NCBI RefSeq assembly: GCF_900108405.1
Contig: NZ_FNXG01000002.1
Location: 806,001-870,000 of the forward strand
Origin: Paracoccus alkenifer
GTDB taxonomy: Bacteria > Pseudomonadota > Alphaproteobacteria > Rhodobacterales > Rhodobacteraceae
Reading direction: 5' to 3'
Length of the DNA stretch: 64,000 bases
This document shows positions 54,346 to 62,537 of this stretch, piece by piece. The notes below the pieces were generated by a model that was given only the letters and a program-made list of their open reading frames with translations, ran no database searches and was not told the origin of the DNA. Numbering within the stretch: the first letter of the stretch is position 1; each line of letters starts with the position of its first letter. Made by a program: the position numbers and the translations under genes.

Positions 54346-55080
54346 TCAGGCGTAACGGTCATCGTCCGGGTCGTAAGGATCGCCCCATTCGTCGGACCAG
54401 TCCTCTTGCCAGTCGTCGTCCCATTCCGCCGTCCCGGCCGCATCATCGTCGCCATGGCGCCATGATTGCAGCCGGCTGGCCAGCGCGATGCCCACCGCAA
54501 AAGCCCCGACCAGCGGCGGAATGGTGGCCGCGTTCGACTGGCGAAAGCGTTCGGCCGCGGCCTCGACCTGCGCCACGCGCTGCGGCGTCAGCCCGACCTT
54601 TTGCGCCGCCTGCCCCACCATGTTGTCCGCGACATTGCGGGTAAAGCCCTGCACCCTCGCCTCGGCGGTGTCGGCGAAGCGGCTGGCCTTGTGGACCACC
54701 TCGTCCACCACCGAGTGCACGCGGTTTTCCACCGTGTCCACGACCTCGGTCGCCTTGAGCCGGGCCTTTTCCAGCGCCGCGTCGGTAGCCAGCGCCAGCC
54801 GCGTCTCGACCTCGGCCCTGAGGTCGTCGGCGGTGGGCGCCTGGTGCCTGACCGTGCCCGAGGCAGCCAGCAGCGCCGCCCCGATCCCCACGAACACCAG
54901 CCCGATCACCAGCGATGCGACCAGCGGTCCCCAGCCCAGCGTGCGTGCAAGAAACGTCCACAACGCGGCCAGCAGGAACCCCGCGCCCAATGTGACGGCG
55001 GTGCCGGCGGCGGCCTTGAAGGCCACCCTCCGGCCCGCGTCCTGCGCGGCGAGCTTGAGGTTGCGCGCATAGTCGAACAT
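54346..55080 (-). CDS. Membrane protein of the holin-III/YqjE-like type
   Basis: A 244-residue protein: two membrane spans at ~24-45 (TAVTLGAGFLLAALWTFLA) and ~55-75 (VASLVIGLVFVGIGAALLAA), a long helical region with VENRVHSVVDEVVHKASRFADTAEARVQ (coiled-coil type), a possible third span near 185-205, and an acidic tail (DDDWQEDWSDEWGDPYDPDDD). Resembles proteins annotated as holin-family membrane proteins that travel with DUF883 genes; it is not part of a phage. Its start is five bases after the DUF883 stop. Confidence 0.72.
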   Translation of the reverse strand: MFDYARNLKLAAQDAGRRVAFKAAAGTAVTLGAGFLLAALWTFLARTLGWGPLVASLVIGLVFVGIGAALLAASGTVRHQAPTADDLRAEVETRLALATDAALEKARLKATEVVDTVENRVHSVVDEVVHKASRFADTAEARVQGFTRNVADNMVGQAAQKVGLTPQRVAQVEAAAERFRQSNAATIPPLVGAFAVGIALASRLQSWRHGDDDAAGTAEWDDDWQEDWSDEWGDPYDPDDDRYA

Positions 55081-55084
55081 GCGA

Positions 55085-55516
55085 TCAGCGCCGCGCGAGG
55101 ATCAGGCCGACCAGAAACCCGACCCCGGCCGCGATTCCCAGCGCCTGCGTGGGGTTGCGGCGGACCATGCCGGACAGCTCGTCGTAATATTCCTCGGCTT
55201 GGTCGGCGACCTCGTGGACGCGGCGGTCGGCGGCGCGATACAGGCGGCCGGCCTCGTCTTTGGCGCGCTCGGCGTATTCCGCGCCCATTTCACGGGCGGT
55301 GTCCATCGCCTCGGCGCCCTTGTCGCGCACGGTCTGCGCCAGTTCGGCCGCATCCTGCTTGACCCGCTCGGCGGCCGAGCCCTCGGTGGCCTCGTTCCAC
55401 GCCTCTTTTGCGCCGCTGGCCAGCTTCGAGGCGCCCTGCCTGACATCCTCGGCGGCGTCGCGCGCGCTGTCCTTGATGGTCTTGCCGGCGTTCGAGGCGT
55501 TGTCGTGATTGGCCAT
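55085..55516 (-). CDS. DUF883 (YqjD/ElaB-like) membrane-anchored protein
   Basis: A 143-residue protein with a long Ala/Glu/Lys/Asp helix (SKLASGAKEAWNEATEGSAAE; RAADRRVHEVADQAEEYYDE) and a C-terminal membrane span with the GXXXG-like ending QALGIAAGVGFLVGLILARR. ElaB/YqjD proteins sit in the inner membrane by this tail and bind ribosomes in stationary phase in E. coli. AAAGGAAG precedes the start at 55516. Operon with the holin-III-like gene. Confidence 0.86.
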   Translation of the reverse strand: MANHDNASNAGKTIKDSARDAAEDVRQGASKLASGAKEAWNEATEGSAAERVKQDAAELAQTVRDKGAEAMDTAREMGAEYAERAKDEAGRLYRAADRRVHEVADQAEEYYDELSGMVRRNPTQALGIAAGVGFLVGLILARR

Positions 55517-55600
55517 TTCGTCTTCCTTTCCACGAAGGGAGTTGCTTATGGCATCCGAACCCGGTCGTGGCCGAATTCGTTCCATCGCGTCTGCAAAACC

Positions 55601-58111
55601 TCAGCGCTGATCCGCACCGCCGCTGTCGGCATCGCTGTCCCCGCCGGCGCTGGTGGTGTCCGCGGCCCCCGTTCCGGCCGCAACCGTCCCCGCGGGCGCC
55701 GTCCCGGCCCCCTGGGTCGCCCCTGCGCCGGCAAGGGCGCCAAAAACCGCGCCTTCGCCGCTGACGATGCGCACCTGCCGGTTGGTAAAGGGAATCTCGA
55801 ACCCTTCGCGGGTAAAGCGCTCGATGATCTGGTGGCGGATTTCGGACGCCACGCCCACGCCCTGGTTGATGTCCGACAGCACCGCCCGCAGCTCGAAATC
55901 AAGGCTGTCGGTGCCGAAACCCGACAGCAGCACCACCGGCGCGGGGTTGATCAGCACGGTCGGCTGGTCCTCGGCGATCTCGGTCAGGATCTGCGACACG
56001 CGCCGGGTGTCGCAGCCATAGGCCACCCGCACCGGGATGATGATGCGGCCCTGCAAGTTGCCGCGGGTCCAGTTCACCACCTCTTTCGAGATCAGGTCCG
56101 AGTTGGGCACGATCACGTCGGTGCGGTCAAAGGTCTGGATGCGGGTGGAACGCACCGAGATGCTGCGCACGATCCCCATGGCGTCGCCGACCTGGATCCA
56201 GTCGCCCACCGCCACCGGCCGCTCGACCAGCAGGATAATGCCGCTGACAAAGTTCGACACGATGTTTTGCAGCCCGAAGCCGATCCCGACCGACAGCGCC
56301 CCGGCGACGATCGCTAGGCTGGACATGTCGATCCCGGCCGAGGTGATCGCAAACAGCCCCGCCAGCACGATGCCGACATAGCCCAGCCCCGAGATGGCGG
56401 CGTTCTTTGCCCCCTCGTCCAGCCGGGTGCGGGGCAGGATGGTGTTGCGCACCGTGCCTTGCAGCAGCCGCGTCGCCATGTAACCCAGCGCGAACACGAC
56501 GACAAAGGTCAGGATGGCGCCCGGCGACAGCCTGATCCCGCCCATCGAGACCCCCTGCCGGATCCGGGTCCACAGCTCGGTCAGGTCGGTAACGCTGGCG
56601 CCCCAGATCATCGCGAACAGCGGCAGCGACAGCAGCAGCACGGCAAAGCCGATCAGCACCGGCGCCAGCTCGTTGCGCGAGCCGTCGCGGTTGCGCGTCA
56701 CCAGCACCCACAGGTCGGTGACGAATTCCTGCAACACCAGCAGCAGCATCGCCAGCCCCAGCGTCAGCGCCACCGGCCACAGCACCGCATTGGCCATGGT
56801 GACAAAGCCGACCAGCAGCAGCGCCGGCGCCGCCAGTGCTGCGAAACGCGCCGCGTGCCCCAGCAGCGCCAGCGCCGCGTCGCTGTAATCGGGGGTGTTG
56901 GTGTTGGTGTATTCACGCGCGCGGCGCAGGATACGCCCCAGCCGGAACAGCATCACCGCGCCCAGAATCAGGATCGGCAGATGCCAGACCGCGGCGGCGC
57001 CCGGTTCGATCTCCAGCGGGATGCGGCTGTGCTGCGGCCCGTCCCCGCGCAACCCCGACAGCGGCAGCAGCGCCTGCGCGGCGACGTGGTGCAGCGCCAG
57101 CGCCACCGCCAGCCCGGTGCCGTAAAGCCGCCCTTGCAGGCGCATCGGTTCGGGAAAACACACCGGCGGATCCCCTGTCGCCGGAAAGAACCGCTGCGCC
57201 AGCCAGCGGCCGCCGAACAGGATCAGCGCCGCCACCGGCAGCGCCATCAGGATCGGCCGCGCCCATGGCCCGGCCAGATCCGTGGCATCCAGCGCCAGCA
57301 CCAGCAGATGGGCGCCGGCGGTGGGGATGGCGATCTGGCCCAGCGAGGCGACGAACCCCACCGCCTCGCGCGCGTAATCGCTGGCACGCTCGGACAGCCG
57401 CCGGGGCAGCGCATCGACCCAGCCGCGGGCGAACACCAGCAGCCCCAGCGCCAGCGCCAGATACAGCGCCACCACCGGCAGGCGGCTCGGCAGGGTTTCG
57501 CCGGACGGCCCCGCCCAGCGTTCGCGCAGGTCGCCGCCCATCCCGCGCACGACCTGCACCCCCGCGCCCACCGCCTGCGCCCAGCTGCCCGGCAGCAGCG
57601 GCGAGGCGCTGTGGCGCAGCAGCGCGTTGGTCTGGCGGGTGCGCATCTCGTCGTCGATCCGGCGCACCAGACTGTCGGCGCGGCTGTAGGCCTCGATCGC
57701 GCGCAGCCCGGGGGCCTGCAATTCGGACAGCTGCTCGGTCAGGGTGCGGCGGCGGGCGGCGATGTCCTCGGCCTCGGATTCGCCCTCGGCCGGTGCGGGG
57801 CCGAGCGCGCCGATCTGCTCGCGCAGCGTGGCGATACGCGAGCCGTTCAGCGACTGCGCCTGCTGGAACTGGTCGCGCCAGCCCACGATGTCCGCCCGCA
57901 GCGTCCCCATCACATCCGGAGGCGTGTCGCTGGCCTCGACCAGCTCTTCGGCGCGGCTGGCCGATTGTTCCCAGTCGCCGTAATCAGGCTCGACCGAGGC
58001 TGATTGCGCCAGACCCGCCACGGCCAGCGCCAGCCACAGCACCAGGGCCGCAAACATGGCCCGCAGTGCGGCGGCGGCGGGGTCGCCGGTCGGCTTGCGG
58101 ACGGGGACCAT
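55601..58111 (-). CDS. Large mechanosensitive ion channel (DUF3772 + MscS)
   Basis: An 836-residue MscS-family channel: signal peptide (~15-36), periplasmic DUF3772 domain with helices (~45-165), about ten membrane helices (~200-560), then the MscS core with the pore helix region (SLAIVAGALSVGIGFGLQNIVSNFVSGII) and cytoplasmic beta domain (GDWIQVGDAMGIVRSISVRSTRI). C-terminus is Ala/Gly-rich and acidic. Protects against hypo-osmotic shock. It starts five bases after the cysK stop, so it is probably transcribed with cysK. Confidence 0.92.
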   Translation of the reverse strand: MVPVRKPTGDPAAAALRAMFAALVLWLALAVAGLAQSASVEPDYGDWEQSASRAEELVEASDTPPDVMGTLRADIVGWRDQFQQAQSLNGSRIATLREQIGALGPAPAEGESEAEDIAARRRTLTEQLSELQAPGLRAIEAYSRADSLVRRIDDEMRTRQTNALLRHSASPLLPGSWAQAVGAGVQVVRGMGGDLRERWAGPSGETLPSRLPVVALYLALALGLLVFARGWVDALPRRLSERASDYAREAVGFVASLGQIAIPTAGAHLLVLALDATDLAGPWARPILMALPVAALILFGGRWLAQRFFPATGDPPVCFPEPMRLQGRLYGTGLAVALALHHVAAQALLPLSGLRGDGPQHSRIPLEIEPGAAAVWHLPILILGAVMLFRLGRILRRAREYTNTNTPDYSDAALALLGHAARFAALAAPALLLVGFVTMANAVLWPVALTLGLAMLLLVLQEFVTDLWVLVTRNRDGSRNELAPVLIGFAVLLLSLPLFAMIWGASVTDLTELWTRIRQGVSMGGIRLSPGAILTFVVVFALGYMATRLLQGTVRNTILPRTRLDEGAKNAAISGLGYVGIVLAGLFAITSAGIDMSSLAIVAGALSVGIGFGLQNIVSNFVSGIILLVERPVAVGDWIQVGDAMGIVRSISVRSTRIQTFDRTDVIVPNSDLISKEVVNWTRGNLQGRIIIPVRVAYGCDTRRVSQILTEIAEDQPTVLINPAPVVLLSGFGTDSLDFELRAVLSDINQGVGVASEIRHQIIERFTREGFEIPFTNRQVRIVSGEGAVFGALAGAGATQGAGTAPAGTVAAGTGAADTTSAGGDSDADSGGADQR

Positions 58112-58115
58112 CGCC

Positions 58116-59156
58116 TCAGCCCTCGGTCACGTCCGGCAGCGCGCTTGCCGCATCGGGGGCGCGGTCCAGCCAATGCGGCACCGGCAGGCCCTTGCTGCGC
58201 AGGAAGCCGGGGTTCCACAGCTTGGTTTGATAGCGCGTGCCGTAATCGGCCAGCACGGTGACGATGGTCTTGCCCGGCCCCATCTCGCGCGCCATGCGGA
58301 TCGCGCCGGCCACGTTGATGCCCGACGAGCCGCCCAGGCACAGCCCCTCGAACTCCAGCAGGTCAAAGATCAGCGGCAGCGCCTCGGCGTCGGGGATGCG
58401 CCAGCTGAAATCGGGGGTGAAGCCTTCGAGGTTGGCGGTGATGCGGCCCTGACCGATGCCCTCGGTGATCGAGTTGCCGGGGCTGTCGAACTGGCCGGTG
58501 GTGTAATAGGCGTGCAGCGCCGCGCCCTCGGGGTCGGCCAGCCCGATCTTGACGCCGCGGGGCTGCAACGCCGCCGCGACCCCGGCCAGCGTGCCCCCGG
58601 AGCCCACCGCGCAGACAAAGCCGTCCACGCCGCCCTGGGTCTGCTCCCAGATCTCGGGGCCGGTGGTTTCCTCGTGCGCGCGCCGGTTGGCGGTGTTGTC
58701 GAACTGGTTGGCCCAGATCGCGCCGCCCGGCAGATCGCGGGCCAGCGCCTCGGCCAGCCGCCCGGAATAGCGCACGTAGTTGTTGGGGTTCCTGTAGGGG
58801 GCGGCAGGCACCTCGACCAATTCGGCGCCGGCCAGCCGCAGCATGTCCTTTTTTTCCTGGCTCTGGGTTTCCGGGATCACGATGACCGAGCGGAACCCCA
58901 TCGAGGCCCCGACCAGCGCCAGCCCGATCCCGGTATTACCGGCCGTGCCCTCGACGATGGTGCCGCCGGGGCGCAATTCGCCCCGCGCCACCGCGTCGCG
59001 GATGATGTAAAGCGCGGCGCGGTCCTTGACCGACTGGCCGGGGTTCATGAACTCGGCCTTGCCCCAGATTTCGCAGCCCGTCGCGTCCGAGGCGCGGTTG
59101 AGCCGGATCAGCGGGGTGTGGCCGATCGCGGCGGCCAGGTCGGGGCAGTTGCGCAT
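58116..59156 (-). CDS. cysK: Cysteine synthase A family enzyme
   Basis: A 346-residue PLP-dependent O-acetylserine sulfhydrylase type protein. The PLP lysine is in NPGQSVKDRAALYII near residue 44; TVEGTAGNTGIGLA-type loop (IVEGTAGNTGIGLALVG) and the phosphate-binding VGSGGTLAGVAAAL follow. The C-terminus GTRYQTKLWNPGFLRSKGLP is the Rhodobacteraceae type. Length exceeds the usual ~320, mainly at the C-terminus. Leads an operon with the MscS channel. Confidence 0.92.
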   Translation of the reverse strand: MRNCPDLAAAIGHTPLIRLNRASDATGCEIWGKAEFMNPGQSVKDRAALYIIRDAVARGELRPGGTIVEGTAGNTGIGLALVGASMGFRSVIVIPETQSQEKKDMLRLAGAELVEVPAAPYRNPNNYVRYSGRLAEALARDLPGGAIWANQFDNTANRRAHEETTGPEIWEQTQGGVDGFVCAVGSGGTLAGVAAALQPRGVKIGLADPEGAALHAYYTTGQFDSPGNSITEGIGQGRITANLEGFTPDFSWRIPDAEALPLIFDLLEFEGLCLGGSSGINVAGAIRMAREMGPGKTIVTVLADYGTRYQTKLWNPGFLRSKGLPVPHWLDRAPDAASALPDVTEG

Positions 59157-59517
59157 GGATGGGGCCTTTCCTCTTGGCGACCGTTAAACCAGCGGCGCAT
59201 GGATCAGGCAACCCTGAGAGCGGGGCGCCGGCGGCAGGGTCGGACCGGGGCCCTGCCCCGGACCCCGGGATATTTGCGGCAAGATGAAGATCGCGGCGGC
59301 AAGCGAGCGGTGGCTTGCGGCGGAGCCCCCGGGGGCTGCGCCGAGGCGTGCCCGGGTCGCGCGCGATATCAGCAATCACCCCGGCGGCGATCTGGTGCAG
59401 GGCCTCGCCGCCCCGCCCTGTCTGCAAACTGGCTTGCCGCCCGCCAAGAATTTTCCGCAGCTCCCCTTGCGCTTCCCCCATCACCCCGGTAAACGCCGCC
59501 CTCACCACCCCAAGCGC
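59157..59517. other. 361-base gap between cysK and tRNA-Ser
   Basis: Contains repeat copy H (59245-59292). A minus-strand frame from 59508 reads MVRAAFTGVMGEAQGELRKI and then IAAGVIADIARD before running through the repeat; it could be a gene remnant, but I cannot assign it and the later part is spacer. No promoter or RNA recognised. Confidence 0.4.
59245..59292 (-). repeat. Intergenic repeat, copy H
   Basis: On the minus strand TCTTCATCTTGCCGCAAATA, then TCCCGGGGTCC and a GGGGC-AGG-GCCCC hairpin. Lies 226 bases before the tRNA-Ser gene. Confidence 0.82.
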
Positions 59518-59607
59518 GGAGAGGTGCCGGAGTGGTCGAACGGGGCGGTCTCGAAAACCGTTGAGCCTTCACGGGTTCCGTGGGTTCGAATCCCACCCTC
59601 TCCGCCA
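59518..59607 (+). tRNA. tRNA-Ser (anticodon CGA), probable integration target
   Basis: Acceptor GGAGAGG / CCTCTCC, D-arm GCCGGAGTGGTCGAACGG, anticodon stem-loop CGGTCTCGAAAACCG with CGA, long variable arm (GAGCCTTCACGGGTTCC) typical for serine, T-arm GGGTTCGAATCCC, encoded CCA. The recombinase reading frame on the opposite strand ends inside this gene. Confidence 0.95.
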
Positions 59608-61227
59608 CCTTGGTATAAAACCGGGAACGCCGATTCCCGCCGATTTCCCTCCCTTTGCGGCGATCAGCGCCTTCAACAGCGTGTTTTTGCTGCCATTGAT
59701 GTAGATCGCATCGTCCGCGACCTCGACATGCTGGGCGAAAGCCCGGACGTGATCCCGCCGATAGCCGCCCTTTTCGAGCCGAAGCCCGGTGCGTGCCTCG
59801 CTCGCCAGTTCCCGCACGGCCGCCCCTGTGAGGCCCTTATGGGCCGAGCTTTTCAGCATGGCTTCGGTCCTTGCGGCGTCGGCCCGTGCCTGATCCCGTA
59901 TCGCCGTAAGACCGGCGATGCGTTCGCCGAGGGCGGATTCGGCGGGGTCGAGCGAACCCGCCTCGATAGCCTCGTAGAGCCGCTTTAGCCGCATGTCGGC
60001 CTCGGCCGCGCGCTGGTTCAATTCGGCGATGTGCTGGCCGCGCCGCTCGACGCTCTCCTGCCGGCGATCCAGCAGCGAGGCGAGCACGTCTTCGATCCGC
60101 TCGGGGTCCAGCAGCCTTTCCTCGATGTGGCTGACCACCATGCGGTCCAGCTTGTCCATCGGGATCGCGCGGCCCTTGCAGCCGGTTTCGCCCTGCCGTG
60201 CCCGAATCGAGCAGGCATAATAGCGGTAGCGGCCGTTCTTGCCGGTGCGCAGCGTCATGGCTCCACCGCAATTGCCGCAATAGCAAATGCCGGTCAGCAG
60301 GTTCGGGCCGCTGACCACGCGCGGCGGCGTCACCTTCGGATTATTGACCTGCAATCGCTTCTGCACCGCCTCGAATATCTCAAGGTCGATCAGCGGCGGC
60401 ACCGCGACGGTGACGACTTCTTCCTCGGGCTTCACCTCGCCTTTCTTGGAACGGCGATTGAACCGATGTTCGCCGATATAGGTGCGGCGGGTCAGGACGC
60501 GGTGAAGCTGGCCGATGCCCCAACGCCCGCCGCTGCGGGTGAACATGCGGTTCCTGTTGAGGTAGCTGACGATGTTCTTGACGCCCATGGGACCGGACGT
60601 GCCGTCGCCTTCCGATGCAAGGCGGAAGATGAGCCGCACGGTGTCAGCGTGCAGCGGGTCGATTTCCAGCTTCTTCTTCATCTTCGTGCCGCGCTGCTCG
60701 GCATCGACGACGCGGTAGCCGATGGGTGGCAGCGAGCCGTTCCAGAAGCCTTGCCGGGCGTTCTCCTTCAAGGCGCGCAGGACGTGCTTGGCGTTCTCCT
60801 TCGACTGGTATTCGTCGAACAGTGACATGATCCGCCGCATCATCTGATGGATCGGATCGTCACCAAGTTCCTGCGTCATGGATACGAGCTTGACGCCGTT
60901 CTTCGCCAGCTTCCGGTAGTAGTATTCCATTTCAAATTCGTCGCGGAAGAACCGCGAGAAGCTATGCACCACCACCACGTCGAACGCTGGCGGCTTCGAC
61001 GTGCCGGCTTCGATCATGCGCTGAAACTCGGGGCGACGGTCGTTGGTTGCCGATGCGCCCGGCTCGACGAAAGTTTCCACAAGCTGATAGCCGCGAGACT
61101 CGCAATAGGCTTCGCCCTGCCGCTTCTGGTCGGGGATCGACACGTCATGCTCGGCCTGCCGCGCCGTCGAGACGCGCAGATAAAGCGCGGCGCGCAGGGC
61201 GACGTGCGGGGAATGAATTTTCATCAC
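59569..61227 (-). CDS. Large serine recombinase (integrase of the mobile element)
   Basis: A 552-residue serine integrase: catalytic Ser20 in ALYLRVSTARQ, resolvase domain to ~165 (SFSRFFRDEFEMEYYYRKL), recombinase domain (~190-300; LHRVLTRRTYIGEHRF), zinc ribbon with Cys315, 317, 320, 339 and 350, and a coiled coil (~380-460). The last ~12 residues (541-552, WRRGWDSNPRNP) are encoded by the tRNA-Ser gene read backwards. That places the attachment site at the 3' end of both genes: the C-terminus depends on integration. Start ATGA-overlaps the HTH gene, so it is last in a four-gene operon. Confidence 0.92.
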   Translation of the reverse strand: MMKIHSPHVALRAALYLRVSTARQAEHDVSIPDQKRQGEAYCESRGYQLVETFVEPGASATNDRRPEFQRMIEAGTSKPPAFDVVVVHSFSRFFRDEFEMEYYYRKLAKNGVKLVSMTQELGDDPIHQMMRRIMSLFDEYQSKENAKHVLRALKENARQGFWNGSLPPIGYRVVDAEQRGTKMKKKLEIDPLHADTVRLIFRLASEGDGTSGPMGVKNIVSYLNRNRMFTRSGGRWGIGQLHRVLTRRTYIGEHRFNRRSKKGEVKPEEEVVTVAVPPLIDLEIFEAVQKRLQVNNPKVTPPRVVSGPNLLTGICYCGNCGGAMTLRTGKNGRYRYYACSIRARQGETGCKGRAIPMDKLDRMVVSHIEERLLDPERIEDVLASLLDRRQESVERRGQHIAELNQRAAEADMRLKRLYEAIEAGSLDPAESALGERIAGLTAIRDQARADAARTEAMLKSSAHKGLTGAAVRELASEARTGLRLEKGGYRRDHVRAFAQHVEVADDAIYINGSKNTLLKALIAAKGGKSAGIGVPGFIPRWRRGWDSNPRNP

Positions 61228-61607
61228 CGGCCTCCTTGCGCCATGCGGCGGTCGAGCAAGGGCAACGCCAGTTCAACACGGTCATGGACAACCTTGGGCG
61301 CGACCTTGCGGCCTTCCTTCTCCAAGCGGACAAGGCCGTAGCTCTCCATCGTCTTCATGGTGCGTGACAGGTTGGATATGGCCCGGCCGGTGATCTCCGA
61401 AAGTTCCTCCAGCGAGGCCGGGGATTTCTCGGCAATGACGCGCAGCAGCTCGCGGTTTCCGGCCGACAGCACCTTGGCAAAGGATTCGGTCGAGGTGAAC
61501 CACACCTTCGGATCGTCCGCCGCCGGCTTTTCCTCGCCCTTGGCGATCCGCATGGTGCGGGCCTTCATCTCGTCGTAGCCGGCAATCCCGACTTTCAATG
61601 TGGTCAT
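61224..61607 (-). CDS. Winged-helix protein, putative antitoxin or regulator of the recombinase operon
   Basis: A 127-residue protein. C-terminal half is a winged helix (NRELLRVIAEKSPASLEELSE; RAISNLSRTMKTMESYGLVRLEKEGRKVAPKV) as in the HVO_A0114/MarR-like family. The N-terminal half (WFTSTESFAKVLSAGNREL) is typical of that family too. It overlaps the preceding gene and the recombinase by four bases each. With the TumE-like gene it forms a probable toxin-antitoxin pair, but it could also control integration. Confidence 0.72.
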   Translation of the reverse strand: MTTLKVGIAGYDEMKARTMRIAKGEEKPAADDPKVWFTSTESFAKVLSAGNRELLRVIAEKSPASLEELSEITGRAISNLSRTMKTMESYGLVRLEKEGRKVAPKVVHDRVELALPLLDRRMAQGGR

Positions 61608-61957
61608 GTTACGCCTCGCTCCTTCAACACCGCGTCCACCGCCTGCCAGAAGTCGGCCAGCAACGTGGCCGCGTCCTCGTAGGCGTAGGGCTTCACGGTC
61701 TGGAGGCGGTGCCGATGGTCCATCGGCTCGCCGCGCCTGCCCCGGCCGACCGGATGGGCATTATCGAAGCCGACCAGCCGTTCGCCCGAAGGCCCGTGAA
61801 GCGTGAGCGAATAATCGAGGCCGTGCGGCTTCTCCGGGGATGCCGGAACGCGGGCGACGATGAACTTCACCCAATGGCCGCCCTCGGGATCGACAACAAG
61901 CACCTGACCGTCGAGGTCGAGAAGCGTGTCGAGGCTCTGGTCACGATCCTCGCTCAT
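61604..61957 (-). CDS. TumE/DUF6516-like protein, candidate toxin
   Basis: A 117-residue protein: beta-rich KFIVARVPASPEKPHGLDYS and LTLHGPSGERLVGFDNAHPVG, with RGRRGEPMDHRHRL and a C-terminal helix (AATLLADFWQAVDAVLKERG). This fits the DUF6516/TumE family, members of which accompany an HTH antitoxin gene. The neighbour at 61224 is such an HTH gene. Start overlaps the previous gene by four bases. Toxicity is untested here. Confidence 0.65.
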   Translation of the reverse strand: MSEDRDQSLDTLLDLDGQVLVVDPEGGHWVKFIVARVPASPEKPHGLDYSLTLHGPSGERLVGFDNAHPVGRGRRGEPMDHRHRLQTVKPYAYEDAATLLADFWQAVDAVLKERGVT

Positions 61958-62277
61958 GGCTTATCTTTATCATTTTGTGATAAGAATGGCAAGGATTCAT
62001 TCTCGGCTTCAAGGTCGATGGGACCAAACAGCCGGTCAAGCACATGGCCGAAATACCGCTCGAAGATTTGCAGTTCTTCCTCGGTGATCGGCACCTTCTC
62101 GGGCCAGTCGTCAAAGACCGGCAGCGTCTCAACATCGACGATGCGAAGCGGCGAGCTGCGGCGTTCCCGGCCGTCTGGCGTGGGTTCGTCGGCGTAGTCG
62201 AAAAGATCGTCGGGAAGTGCTTCGGGGACCGGGTGTCGCGGTCGCCCTTTGCGGGCGCGGCGGCGCTCTGCGCACAT
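61954..62277 (-). CDS. Acidic protein of unknown function, first gene of the recombinase operon
   Basis: A 107-residue protein. N-terminus basic (MCAERRRARKGRPRHP), the rest acidic (LPDDLFDYADEPTPDGRER; ITEEELQIFERYFGHVLDRL). I recognise no family. Its stop overlaps the TumE-like start (ATGA), so the four genes form one coupled unit ending in the recombinase. GGAGG precedes the start. Confidence 0.6.
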   Translation of the reverse strand: MCAERRRARKGRPRHPVPEALPDDLFDYADEPTPDGRERRSSPLRIVDVETLPVFDDWPEKVPITEEELQIFERYFGHVLDRLFGPIDLEAENESLPFLSQNDKDKP

Positions 62278-62301
62278 GGAATCCTCCTTGGTTCTGGTGG
62301 A

Positions 62302-62328
62302 TTCCGGGGCGCTATAGGCCCCGGAATT
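62302..62328. promoter_or_regulatory. Perfect palindrome upstream of the recombinase operon
   Basis: ATTCCGGGGC (62302-62311) and GCCCCGGAAT (62319-62328) enclose GCTATAG. It lies 24 bases upstream of the operon's first start codon, so an operator is more likely than a terminator; no T-run follows. The remaining 200 bases to the ATPase gene hold nothing else I can name. Confidence 0.5.
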
Positions 62329-62537
62329 AGGCGAACCATGGAGGGCAGTCGGCGGCCTGTAGCGTGCCGCATTTGCGCCTATGCGCTGGCGGCACCCCTT
62401 GATGTCGGTGACGTGAAGATCGCATTGCGATCAATCGCAGCAGGTTATACTGATTGAGTTGCGTGAAGGATTGGCTCGTATGATTGCGGGCAACTGCCCG
62501 CGCACTCCCCCTTTTTACTACAGTTTGAGGATAGCGC

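Noticed and set aside
54346..55516. Holin-like membrane gene pair as a sign of a second prophage
   Set aside because: The neighbours are host genes, there is no phage gene nearby, and the pair matches the host YqjE/DUF883 type arrangement.
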